Positions 17,646 through 28,500 of a stretch of 64,000 bases of DNA are shown piece by piece (positions within the stretch are counted from its first letter, which is position 1; each line of letters opens with the position of its first letter). The DNA comes from Shewanella vesiculosa (GTDB taxonomy: Bacteria > Pseudomonadota > Gammaproteobacteria > Enterobacterales > Shewanellaceae): NCBI RefSeq assembly GCF_021560015.1, contig NZ_CP073588.1, positions 3,038,001-3,102,000 of the forward strand, read 5' to 3'. The notes beneath the pieces are model-generated. The model saw only the letters and a program-made list of their open reading frames with translations. It ran no database searches and was not told the DNA's origin. The translations under genes and the position numbers were made by a program.

Positions 17646-19125
17646 TTAGTTCGCTTCCACAATGCCTTTCATGTCGGTCATGTAACCGCGTAATTCTGCG
17701 CCAATGAATTCAACGTCGGTATGACGAATTTGCTCATTCACTTCAATCAAACGTTTGTTATCAACACCATTTGATGAAACATCCAGCCCTGCACCTAAAT
17801 ATGCAGCTGGCATGGCATTCACATAATCACGTAACATTGGCACGGCAGCATGGTTGAACAAGTAACAACCGTATTCTGCCGTATCCGAAATCACTACGTT
17901 CATTTCATATAAACGCTTGCGTGCAATAGTATTCGCAATCAAAGGGGTTTCATGTAACGACTCATAGTAAGCAGACTCTTCAACAATCCCTGCGGCAACC
18001 ATGGTATCAAATGCTAGCTCAACACCGGCTTTGATCATCGCCACTAAGAAAATACCTTTATCGAAGTAGGTTTGCTCATCAATATGTTCAGATGACACTG
18101 GCGCATTTTCAAATGCGGTTTCGTTAGTTTCCGCTCTCCAACGCAGCAAGTTAGCGTCATCATTTGCCCAGTCTGCCATCATAGTGCGAAAACTCACCGC
18201 TAATAATGTCATCCATGTGTTTTTCGAATAATGGCTTAAGGATAACTTTTAACTCTTCAGCCATATCAAATGCTTTGATTTTTGCTGGGTTAGATAAGCG
18301 GTCCATCATGTTGGTAATGCCGCCGTGCTTAAGTGCTTCGGTAACCGTTTCCCAACCTTGTTGAATTAACTTGCCGGCATAACCAGGTTCAACACCGTCA
18401 GCGACCATTTTCTCGTAGCCTAAAATGGCACCCGTTTGCAACATGCCACATAAAATGGTCTGCTCGCCCATTAAGTCTGACTTAACTTCAGCCACAAACG
18501 AGGACATTAATACACCGGCACGATCGCCACCTGTTGCACTAGCATAAGCCTTAGCAATGGCTACACCGTCACCATTAGGATCATTTTCTGGATGGACAGC
18601 AATCAAGGTCGGTACGCCAAAACCACGCTTATATTCTTCACGAACTTCTGTCGCTGGACACTTAGGTGCAACCATAACAACAGTAATGTCTGGACGAACT
18701 TGCATGCCTTCTTCAACAATATTGAAACCATGTGAATAAGATAGCGTAGAACCTTGTTTCATTAATGGCATAACCGCATTAACAACATTGGTATGTTGCT
18801 TGTCTGGAGTTAGGTTTAACACTAAATCAGCTGCAGGAATAAGCTCTTCAAAGGTGCCGACCTTAAAACCATTATCGGTCGCTTTTTGCCATGAGGCACG
18901 CTTTTCAGCGATCGCTTGCGGACGCAAGGCAAAAGAAATGTTCAGCCCTGAGTCTCGCATGTTTAAACCTTGGTTAAGGCCTTGTGCGCCACAACCTAAA
19001 ATAACGATATTCCAATCTTTAATATATTGGCAACCATCACTGAATTCAGTACGGTCCATAAAGCGGCATTGTGCTAGTTGAGCTAATTGTTGACGTAAAT
19101 TCAGAGAGTTAAAATAGTTAGCCAT
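17646..19125 (-). pseudogene. ilvC: Ketol-acid reductoisomerase IlvC (class II), one frameshift
   Basis: Two minus-strand pieces make one enterobacterial-type (class II, long) KARI. The first gives residues 1 to about 313, with the NADPH fold [11 protein letters not shown] and [13 protein letters not shown], ending DDIISGEFS; the second continues [17 protein letters not shown] and on to [12 protein letters not shown]. The break lies at 18187-18193 (TTTTCG in the gene). Restoring the frame needs either one base fewer in the T4 run (492 residues) or two bases more (493); E. coli has 491, so length does not decide. IlvC converts acetolactate or acetohydroxybutyrate to the dihydroxy acid between IlvGM and IlvD. 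It is divergent from ilvY, its expected activator. Probably intact in the organism. Confidence 0.9.
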
Positions 19126-19254
19126 CTGATACCACCTTTAAAATTTAATAATTTGGGACTCAACATCTTATAAGTCAGCGACCTTAAGCGTTGTGATTGA
19201 AATCACTATAGCGCATGCATATGATTGCTTAAAATGATATATTCGGGACGTCAC

Positions 19255-19271
19255 GTTGCAATTAATGCAAC
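19255..19271. promoter_or_regulatory. Putative IlvY operator in the ilvC-ilvY intergenic region
   Basis: A 17-bp perfect palindrome, GTTGCA-ATTAA-TGCAAC, sits between the divergent ilvC and ilvY genes. It fits the LysR-type T-N11-A pattern, and IlvY is known to bind between these two genes. The assignment to IlvY is inference from position and symmetry. Confidence 0.6.
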
Positions 19272-19322
19272 ATGGACTGATGAACCTCATACTCAACTGA
19301 ATTTGTGCTTTAAGGTACTGTT

Positions 19323-20195
19323 ATGGATATTCGCTCACTTAAATTGTATTTACACTTGTGTGATAGCCTGCATTTTGCCAAAACTGCAGAGCAATCTCAT
19401 GTCAGTCCCTCGACGTTAAGCCGTGCTTTACAGCGTTTAGAAGAAGAAGTAGGCAGTAAATTGTTCGAGCGTGACAATCGCAGTGTCACTATTACCCATG
19501 CAGGCATTGAATTTAAAGGTTTTGCGGAGCAAACTTTAGCGCAATGGACCCAACTACGCAGTCGGATTGATCCCAATCAGCAGGTGTTACGCGGTAATCT
19601 TAATCTGTATTGTTCGGTGACCGCTGCTTACAGCCATTTACCGGCACTGTTGGATCGCTTTAGACGTGAACATCCCCATGTAGACATCAATCTCAACACC
19701 GGAGATCCGGCAAATGCAGTCGGCCAAATTCAAAAGAATCGTGCTGATATTGCCATTATTGCATTGCCAGAGGTGCTCCCCAGCAGTTTGCATTTTACCC
19801 CGATTGATAAAGTACCGATTTCTGTCATTGCACCCACAATACAATGCCAAGTTCAGCAATGGGTCAATCAAGCAAAAATTGACTGGGCTAAATTACCTTA
19901 TATCGTACCGGATCATGGTCCCGGCAGAAAAAGAATCGATTTATGGTTTAAGCAGATGGGGATTAAACCCAATATTTATGCTCAAGTATCCGGTCAGGAA
20001 GCGATTGTCTCTATGGTCGCACTCGGTTGTGGGGTTGGTATTAGCCCAGAAGCGGTGATCCACAATAGTCCGGTGCGAGAACGTATCCAAACCTTATTGT
20101 CACCGGTGCCGATTCCTCCTTTTGAATTAGGCTGTTGCTGCAAAGAAAAACGCACCAATGATCCAATCATTAGTGCGTTCTTAGACATCATTTAA
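19323..20195 (+). CDS. ilvY: LysR-type activator IlvY
   Basis: A 290-residue LysR-family regulator. The N-terminal winged helix-turn-helix (about 1-60) reads HFAKTAEQSHVSPSTLSRALQRLEEE, and an effector-binding domain follows (about 90-290). It is transcribed divergently from ilvC, the known arrangement of IlvY, which activates ilvC in response to acetolactate or acetohydroxybutyrate. A frame opening about 100 bases upstream at 19225 in another phase is not part of it. Confidence 0.92.
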   Translation: MDIRSLKLYLHLCDSLHFAKTAEQSHVSPSTLSRALQRLEEEVGSKLFERDNRSVTITHAGIEFKGFAEQTLAQWTQLRSRIDPNQQVLRGNLNLYCSVTAAYSHLPALLDRFRREHPHVDINLNTGDPANAVGQIQKNRADIAIIALPEVLPSSLHFTPIDKVPISVIAPTIQCQVQQWVNQAKIDWAKLPYIVPDHGPGRKRIDLWFKQMGIKPNIYAQVSGQEAIVSMVALGCGVGISPEAVIHNSPVRERIQTLLSPVPIPPFELGCCCKEKRTNDPIISAFLDII

Positions 20196-20234
20196 TCGTA
20201 CCGAGGCGACTTAGGCTTAAGCGGATAGCGATAC

Positions 20235-21542
20235 TTAAGGTAGTGGTGGCATCTCAATATCTAAACGAGTAACCAGTAATTGGTCCACTTTATATGAATC
20301 AATATCGACTACCTCAAACTTGTAACCCGCGTAATTGACAAAATCAGTCCGTTTAGGAATTTTGCGCAACATATACATCATAAAACCAGCAATAGTTTCG
20401 TAATTTTGATTATGCGGAAAGGCTTCAATATTAAAAGCGCGCATCACATCAGTGATAGGCGTCACACCATCGACTAACCAAGAATTGCCATCACGAGCAA
20501 CAATTTGCTCCTCACTTTCGTGTAATGACCACGCCCCCATCACGGCGCTTTGTAAGTCATTAGTGGTCACAATGCCGACGACTAAAGCATACTCGTTCAT
20601 GACCACCGCAAAGTCAGAACGATTATTCTTAAAATATTCCATCGACTCAGACAAGGTCAACGTATCAGGAATGATCAGACAGTTATGTACTAAGGTACTG
20701 CCTTTTAAGGTGATGTTCTCGCCGTTAATCACCCTAATGAGCAACTCTTTGGCATCAACAAAACCTTTGATCATGTCCAGTTGACCATCACAAACAATAA
20801 ACTTATTATGTGGATTCTTAGCAATTTTTTGTTTGATGACTTCTTCACTATCTTGCAGTAAGAAATACACTAAACTTTCACGCGCCGTCATTGCAGAGGT
20901 TACCGACACCGACTGCATTTCAAACACGTTCTCCATCATTTGCTGCTCACCTTTATCCATTACACCAGCTTCAGTACCTGCGGTCATCATGGCGTAAATA
21001 TCATCATGAGTAACTTGATCGTTTCGCGCTGTAGGCACTTGCAACAATTTAAAAATCGCATTGGCCAAGCCATTAAAAATCCACACGAAAGGTTTTAACA
21101 CTTTAATACACAAAATAATCGGCATCACAAAAGTGACCGCGACTTGCTCAGGGATCACCATGGCAATCCGCTTCGGCATTAAATCAGCAAATAGAATGAA
21201 TAAGGATGTAACTGTGATAAATGAACACACAAAACTCAGTTGTAAACCCCATTCGTTGCCTAATAAAGGTAACAATAGTTGTTCAAAATGAGGTCTAAAA
21301 GCAGACTCTCCAACGATACCGCCCATGATCGCCACCGCATTAAGGCCGATTTGGACAACGGTAAAAAAACTACCGGGATGAGCTTGAAGTTTCAGCACTT
21401 TGGCGGCACGTAAGTCGCCCTCATCAGCCATTAATTGCAGACGAATTTTACGCGACGCCGCAAGGGCAATTTCGGACATAGAGAAAAAACAACTAATGCC
21501 GATGAGGCACAAGATGATGACTAAATTATCAGAGAGGCTCAT
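20235..21542 (-). CDS. CNNM/CorC-HlyC family membrane protein with CBS pair
   Basis: A 435-residue protein of the UPF0053/DUF21 family. An N-terminal membrane domain (about 1-190) has hydrophobic helices at about 5-25, 60-80, 100-120 and 130-155. A CBS pair follows (about 205-330, starting TAMTARESLVYFLL), then a CorC_HlyC transporter-associated domain (about 345-425). These proteins are linked to Mg or Co ion efflux; older names call them hemolysins without good cause. It is a single gene, convergent with ilvY and divergent from comM. The substrate is unknown. Confidence 0.85.
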   Translation of the reverse strand: MSLSDNLVIILCLIGISCFFSMSEIALAASRKIRLQLMADEGDLRAAKVLKLQAHPGSFFTVVQIGLNAVAIMGGIVGESAFRPHFEQLLLPLLGNEWGLQLSFVCSFITVTSLFILFADLMPKRIAMVIPEQVAVTFVMPIILCIKVLKPFVWIFNGLANAIFKLLQVPTARNDQVTHDDIYAMMTAGTEAGVMDKGEQQMMENVFEMQSVSVTSAMTARESLVYFLLQDSEEVIKQKIAKNPHNKFIVCDGQLDMIKGFVDAKELLIRVINGENITLKGSTLVHNCLIIPDTLTLSESMEYFKNNRSDFAVVMNEYALVVGIVTTNDLQSAVMGAWSLHESEEQIVARDGNSWLVDGVTPITDVMRAFNIEAFPHNQNYETIAGFMMYMLRKIPKRTDFVNYAGYKFEVVDIDSYKVDQLLVTRLDIEMPPLP

Positions 21543-21907
21543 AGTTTACCTTTACCTGAATACTAGCCAAAATATCAGGAATGTATGGACATATCATTGT
21601 TACAAAATGGGTAAATGTAAAATCAAAGCGATTGATTTAAATAAAAATCAATAAAGCTAATGATTCAATACAAATAGAAATAACGACAGATGGAATATGA
21701 TTATAGCGTTTCACAGCAAAAGACCTATTGATTAACAAGCCTCTCGTACTATAAAGCCGCGGTATTCTACTCAACATCAGTGATTTAAACTAGCGTGCCA
21801 GCATAATTATATCTGAGTTATTTGGGCTTTATCACGCAAAAAACACATCGCTGCTAGACTATAATCACGTGTTGATTTGTATATTATTCAAACAAAAGGA
21901 ATTGTTA
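21543..21907. other. Divergent promoter region between the CNNM gene and comM
   Basis: About 365 AT-rich bases without a gene. A TATAAT at 21860-21865, about 43 bases before the comM start, is a plausible -10 box on the plus strand, but no matching -35 is clear. No other structure stands out. Confidence 0.5.
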
Positions 21908-23433
21908 ATGGCGATTGCCTGTGTATTTACCCGAGCGAGTTGCGGTGTAGAAGCGCCGAGAGTCACAGTTGAAGTCCATTTAAGTAATGGTTTACCAGCA
22001 TTTAATCTGGTGGGATTGCCAGAAACGTCAGTTAAAGAAGCTAAAGAGCGGGTCAGAAGCGCGTTAATTAATGCAGGATTTGAGTTCCCGCAACGACGGA
22101 TCACTGTCAACCTAGCGCCAGCAGATTTACCTAAGCAAGGCGGTCGCTATGATTTGCCTATTGCCGTTGGAATTCTCGCAGCATCAAATCAAGTCCCAGC
22201 CAAAGCATTACATCAATGTGTGAATTTGTCGGTGAACTGGCTCTTTCCGGTCAAATTCGCCCTTGCAGTGGCTTGTTACCTGCCATTATTGCCGCCCGTA
22301 ACGATCAGCATCATTTCTTTATGCCTATCGAAAATCGCCATGAGGCAGAGCTCGTTGGCTATCATCACAGTTATTTTGTCGCCCACTTACAAAACTTAGC
22401 GGCATTTCTACACGGCCAAGCACAATTACCTTTACTCGATACTCTCCCCGAGTGGATTGAAGAAGAGCCGCAGCTGCAATCATCACTTTGCATGAGCGAT
22501 GTGATTGGTCAATATCAAGCCAAACAAGGATTAGAAATCGCAGCTGCCGGGGGACATAACATGTTATTTATAGGCCCCCCTGGCACAGGAAAAAGCATGT
22601 TAGCTAATCGAATTATCCCACTATTACCCAAACTCACCTACGATGAGGCCATTGAAGTGGCTGCCATTCACTCTGTCGCCGGATTACATATTAAACCACA
22701 AAGTTTCCTTAACCGCCCTTTTCGCTCGCCGCATCATACGTCATCATCGATTGCGCTTATTGGTGGTGGCAGTCATCCAAAACCTGGGGAAATATCGTTG
22801 GCTCACCGTGGTATATTATTTCTTGACGAAATAGCTGAGTTCCCTCGAAAAGTATTAGATTGCCTGCGAGAGCCACTAGAAACCGGTCAAGTTGAGATAT
22901 CACGCGCAGCCGCTAAACTGACTTTTTTGAGTCGATTTCAACTCATCGCGGCAATGAACCCCAGCCCCTGTGGCGATACGGAACGTACTCGTTCTACCCC
23001 TGATCAAATTCAACGTTACTTATCACGTCTATCGGGACCTTTTTTAGATCGTTTCGATTTAACCGTTGATGTGCCCAAACTGCCAGCAGGCACCTTAACC
23101 CAACAACATCAACCCAGTGAGTCCAGCGTTGAAATCGCTAAACGGGTTAAACAAGCACGCGATCGACAACTCAACCGATCTGGGGTATTAAATAGTGAAT
23201 TAAGCCCAAAACAACTCAAACAAGACGGCGGGATAACTCAAGCAGATTTGGCTTTTTTGGAGCAAAGTGTGGTGAGTTTAGGGTTGTCTGTTCGCAGTTT
23301 TCATCGTATTCAACGGGTATCTCGCACCATTGCCGACTTACAGCAATCACCAACCACCGAACGCAGTCATATTGCTCAAGCCCTTGGCTATAGGGCAATG
23401 GACCGATTGCTGGCAAAATTGAATCAGCAATAA
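21908..23433 (+). pseudogene. comM: YifB/ComM-family AAA+ Mg-chelatase-like helicase, one frameshift
   Basis: An N-terminal piece from ATG 21908 (AAGGA seven bases upstream) has the ComM start ([32 protein letters not shown]) up to KALHQ. The rest continues [15 protein letters not shown] in another frame to 23433. The break is at TGTGTG (22217-22222); with one TG fewer the join reads LHQCEFVGEL, which lines up without gap to E. coli YifB, and the protein has 507 residues. Walker A is GPPGTGKSMLA, Walker B FLDEIAEF; then comes the Mg_chelatase C-terminal domain. ComM is a hexameric helicase that drives branch migration in natural transformation. It is the only break here explained by an extra dinucleotide rather than a homopolymer base. 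Confidence 0.9.
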
Positions 23434-23512
23434 GCGTAATTTAACCTATCGTATTGATTGAGCAAAACAGCGACTACGAGTAACATAGCACTCCGTTTAA
23501 TAGGAGATACAA

Positions 23513-24409
23513 ATGTCGCTGCTTTCGAAAATCAAAGGTTCAATCGCATTCTTATGTTATGTCATTAATACCATTTTTTGGACCATCCCGATCTTAGCAT
23601 TTAGTTTTGTAAAATTGATCCCTATTGGTATTTGCCAAAAAATCTGCAGCTATATTCTTGATAATTGCGCCACTGCTTGGATTAGCGTCAATACCATCAT
23701 CGAAGCTATTTTTCATCCGATGCGTATTCGCGTTACAGGTGATCAATCATTTTCGGAACAAGAGTGGTATATGGTTATAGCTAACCATCAATCCTGGGTC
23801 GACATCCTCATTTTACAACGAGTATTTAATCGCAAGATCCCCTTTTTAAAGTTTTTCCTGAAACAAGAACTGATTTTTGTGCCCGTACTAGGCTTGGCTT
23901 GGTGGGCATTAGACTTTCCTTTTATGCGCCGTTATAGCACATCACAATTGCGCAAAAACCCTAAATTGAAAGGGAAAGACATTGAAATCACACGTAAAGC
24001 ATGTGAAAAATTTAAAACTAAGCCTGTGAGTATAATGAACTTTGTTGAAGGTACGCGTTTTACTGCAGCTAAACACGATAAACAAGCATCACCTTTTCAA
24101 CATCTTTTAAAACCTAAAGCTGGTGGTATGGCGTTTGCTCTCTCAGCCATGGGTGAACACATTAACAAGCTGGTTAATGTCACTATATATTACCCTGATA
24201 CGGTACCCACATATTGGCAATATATCAGTGGCGGGTTGTCTGAGGTGAGAGTCGACATCAAAATCACTGATATTCCTCAGAAGATGCGAGGTGATTACCT
24301 AAAAGATCGTGAGTTTAAAATTGAATTTCAAGAGCAGCTCAATCAGCTTTGGCTTAAAAAAGATTTACAGTTACAGGAATTTTCTTCGCAAGCAAAGCAA
24401 GAGGTATAA
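23513..24409 (+). CDS. PlsC-like lysophospholipid acyltransferase (YihG-like), first of a pair
   Basis: A 298-residue LPLAT-superfamily protein. N-terminal hydrophobic segments (about 10-45) anchor it in the membrane. The acyltransferase motif I is NHQSWVD (His and Asp of HX4D), motif II includes PFLKFFLKQEL, and motif III is FVEGTRFT. The length and these motifs resemble E. coli YihG, an acyltransferase related to PlsC. AGGAG precedes the start. A paralogue begins six bases downstream, so the two are co-transcribed. The likely role is acyl transfer to a glycerophospholipid precursor in the inner membrane; the acyl donor and substrate are unknown. Confidence 0.85.
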   Translation: MSLLSKIKGSIAFLCYVINTIFWTIPILAFSFVKLIPIGICQKICSYILDNCATAWISVNTIIEAIFHPMRIRVTGDQSFSEQEWYMVIANHQSWVDILILQRVFNRKIPFLKFFLKQELIFVPVLGLAWWALDFPFMRRYSTSQLRKNPKLKGKDIEITRKACEKFKTKPVSIMNFVEGTRFTAAKHDKQASPFQHLLKPKAGGMAFALSAMGEHINKLVNVTIYYPDTVPTYWQYISGGLSEVRVDIKITDIPQKMRGDYLKDREFKIEFQEQLNQLWLKKDLQLQEFSSQAKQEV

Positions 24410-24415
24410 CAAGGA

Positions 24416-25319
24416 ATGTTGTCTTTTCTACCGGGTCCGATACTGTTTATTATTAGTCTGTCACTATTGATCATCAATACCGCAATATGGAGCACCTTAT
24501 TGACCATTGGTGGGGTGGTAAAATTATTACTGCCTTTCTTGCCCGTTCGTCGTCTGTTAACGCGAATAATGAACCGATTCATGTGGGCGTGGGCAACATG
24601 CAATGGTGGTATTTTATATTTAATCTCAAATATAGAATGGGACGTCGAAGGTTTAGATAAACTTGACCCTAATGGCTGGTATTTATTGATCAGTAATCAT
24701 GTGAGTGGTTTCGATATAGCAGCCCAAACATACTTATTGCGTAACCACATTCCAATGTTGAAATTCTTTTTAAAAAAAGAACTCATCTATGTGCCCATTA
24801 TGGGTCTAGGTTGCTGGGCACTCGATATGCCATTTATGGATCGCACCAGTGCTGCCAAGCTGAAAAAAAAATCCCAAATTAAAAGGCAAAGATCTGCAAA
24901 CAACCCGCAAAGCTTGTGAACGATTTAAGCACATGCCGACATCCATTATTAATTATGTCGAAGGGAGTCGGTTTACCGAAGAAAAACGCCTGCGTCAAAA
25001 CTCACCTTATCGCCATTTGTTACGTCCTAAAGCGAGCGGTATCGCTTTTACACTTTCAGCAATGGGCGAACAATTTACCGGACTGCTCAATATCACTTTA
25101 GTGTATCCAGAAACGTCAGAAAAAGTATTAGCCAATGTCATGCATGGGCGCACTAAAAAAGTGGTTATGCGTGTTGAAACGCTACCCGTGCCTAAAGTGG
25201 ATTCAGAAATTTACTTTTCAAGCCCTGAAAACCGTGTCGAATTTCAGCGCTGGTTAAATCAGCTCTGGTTAGATAAAGATCAGCAAATTGATGACATAAT
25301 AAAAGTTTACCAACAGTAA
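24416..25319 (+). pseudogene. PlsC-like lysophospholipid acyltransferase, second of a pair, frameshifted at an A9 run
   Basis: A paralogue of the preceding gene. Part one runs to KLKKKSQ and stops; part two continues LQTTRKACERFKHMPTSIINYVEGSRFTEEKR in the next frame to 25319. The break is an A9 run (24863-24871); with eight As the join is KLKKNPKLKGKDLQTTRKACERFK, matching the same region of the neighbour, and the protein is 300 residues long. Motif I is NHVSGFD, motif III YVEGSRFT. Tandem duplication with the upstream gene is evident from the collinear motifs. The extra A is probably a sequence error. Confidence 0.85.
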
Positions 25320-25540
25320 TAAGGGTATTGGATAGGTTTAATTGTCAGAAAGTCGACAAATGACGATTTTCTGTTGCGTTGAGCATGTAAAACTGTCAGT
25401 TTTAGAAATAAAATAGTTTTCAGATAACTCAATTGATAAAATTAGTTAACAACTGAATCTGCAAAGCTTAAATTAGCATGTCATTGTTAACATAATTAAA
25501 ATTTTTCGCAGCCTTCCAATGAAATGTTTATAGGTGAAAT

Positions 25541-28500
25541 TTGAATTTTCGTGCCTTAACGCTTGCAACACACTGGCTAATTTTGGTCATTACATTGAGT
25601 TTCTCAGTGTCTGTTGCAGCGCAAAAAAATGCTCCTTATGACAGCCTAACTGAAGTAAAATTTGAGCACTTTGATACCAAGGATGGCCTAAATCAAAACT
25701 CTATTACTCGCCTTTTCATGGACAGTGCGGGAATGCTATGGATAGGTACTCAAGACGGTCTGCACAGTTATAATGGTGTAGACTTTAGCTTGTATTTGAA
25801 ACAACAAAAAAGCACTAACTCTATTTCAGGCAATTTTATCACTGATATTTTGCAGTCACCTGACGGCGATTTATGGGTCGGTACTCTCAATAATGGTCTC
25901 AATAGATTAAATTTAACCACAGGCAAATTTACTCAGTTTAAAAAAGCTCAAGGCTTGCTAGATCTTCAGGTGACCAAACTTGATGTTATCGGTGATACCC
26001 TTTGGATCGGCACACGTTCAGGTCTTTACATTCTCTCGCTAAAAACAGAAAAAATAACCTCCGTTAGCCTAGGCAATAACATTGCTCCTGAAATTACCAC
26101 TATAGCTAACATCGACAATAAGTACATTGTTGTCGGTACTCAAGCGCATGGCATATTTGCCATCGACAGTAACACTATCATTCGACTTGATATTCCGGTC
26201 AATATGACAGTAAATCAAATTAAATCGAGCTCAATCTATTCAGTTTGGCTAGCGATTAATAATCAAATTTGGCGCTACAATCTTGATACCCATGAAAAAG
26301 AACTCATTTGGACAAATGAAAATAGTTACGGATACAACCGTAATATTGCAGACTTTGTGGTGATTAATGCCAATCAGATTTTTGCTATCGGCAATAACAA
26401 TGGCCTTTTTAAGCTGGATTTTTTTGATGAACAATGGCACAGCAGGCATTACAAGTATAATCCGCAAACCCTCAATACCATCAGTGCTAATAATCTGCAA
26501 AACCTAATGCTTGATCCAAATGGCACATTATGGATTGGCACAGGTTATTCAGGAATTGATAAACTCTCTCTTACCAATCAATATTTTAGCCATCTCTACG
26601 ATTACCAAACTGATACCCCTGGTATGGCAAACATGATCCGGGCTATTTTTCGCGATAAGCGGCAACGCCTGTGGGTTGGTACTGATGGTGCAGGGCTTAA
26701 ATATTTAGCTCCTAATGACCATCAATATCACTATATTAATGAATTATTTGCTAAAACATTAGCAATACCAGCAGAAGAGTTATCGTTTGTAGTACACGAC
26801 ATAGTGCAAGATAACCAAGGTTTACTGTGGTTTGCCACCAATATAGGACTGTTTACTCTCGATAACAACAACACCCTCAAACAAGTAAAACCTAACAATG
26901 AGCAATTTAGTACCGATACCAAATTTCGCAGTTTAACCATTGATGACAAAGGCCGTTTATGGATAGCAAGTTCACAGGGGGTTATATTTCATCTCTGAAT
27001 ATAGTCACACTATGATGGCTTATAACTTTGGCTTTCAAGATGACTTTTCACCCTATAAATACCAGATTATTAAGCTCTATTTTAGCCAAGGTTATTTATG
27101 GCTAGGCACCATGGGCGGCGTCGTTAGGCTCTCTGCTGAAGCGCAACAATTAGTGTTGTTAAATCACGACCCAGAAAATCCTTACAGCATTAGTGATAAC
27201 CGTGTTAGAGACTTTTTACTGGCCGATAACGGTGATTTTTGGGGTAGCAACCCATGGTGGGATAGACAAGCTAACGATTGAATACGGTACATTTAAATTT
27301 GAACGGATGGACGTTAACGCGGATAACAGTAGCAATACGGTTTATGCCATTTTAGAAGATGACGCACACGATTTGTGGCTCAGCACTAACTCAGGGATTT
27401 CACGTTTTACTCCAAGTACTCAGAGCTTTATTTCCTATAATAAATTCGAAGGTCTACAAGCTAACGAGTTTAATGGTACTGCCAAATTTAAAGAGGCGAA
27501 TGGCACCTTATGGTTTGGCGGTATTAGAGGGCTTAATCAGTTTAACCCCAGCACGATTCCCACTCAGAGAGCGGAGAATAAACTGGCGCTAACGAAATAC
27601 ACCGTAGGTGAAGACCAGCATCCTATTCTCGACTTAAGCCATGCACCTCACGTTGTCATGCCTTATGAACAACAACTAATCAGTTTTGAAATCGGCTCAC
27701 TCAATTTTAATTACCCTGGATTAAACCGTTTTAGTTACTTTTTAGACGGCTATGATAGTGATTGGCATGAGTTATCTAACGGCAATGACATCACTTATAC
27801 GAACTTGCCGCCGGGTGAGTACACCTTAATGGTTCGCCATGCTTTGGGAACCAATAGATACAGTCAATATACACTAAATGTAAATGTATCAGTCATCCCG
27901 CCTATTTACATGACCAAGATGGCCTATGCACTTTATGCCATATTTGGGTTATTTATTATTATTTGGATTTTTTCGACTAGAAAGAAAAAACGAGCTAAAC
28001 AACGCGAGTTTGACAGCAGTATCCGCGCATCTGAAGAGCGTCTCAAATTAGCGCTTTGGGCTTCTGGCGACGGTATGTGGGATTGGAATATTAAGGACGA
28101 TAAAGTTTATCGCACTAATATGATTGAGCCGATGAATTTATCATTAACAGATCAACTATTGATTAAAAATATTGATCCAGAAGATAAGCCTCGGGTTCAA
28201 CAACTGCTTAACGAACATCTCAATGGCGACAGTGAGTTTTTTGAAGCTGAGTACCGTGTTGAAACTAAACCTGGAGAATGGGCTTGGGTACTAGACCGGG
28301 GCCAAATCGTTGAACGTGATCACAATAATATTCCCATACGGATGGCGGGAACACATAAAGATATTACGAGTCGTAAAATTACCGAAAATGAACTTAAACT
28401 GTCATCACAAGTATTATTCAGTATGAACGAAGCCGTTGTCGTCGGCGAGTTGGATTACCAAATCCGTTCAATCAACCCTGCGTTTAGCCGTATAACTGGC

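Noticed and set aside
19225..19419. 64-residue ORF upstream of ilvY
   Set aside because: It overlaps the ilvC-ilvY operator region and the start of ilvY in another phase; it is a shadow frame.
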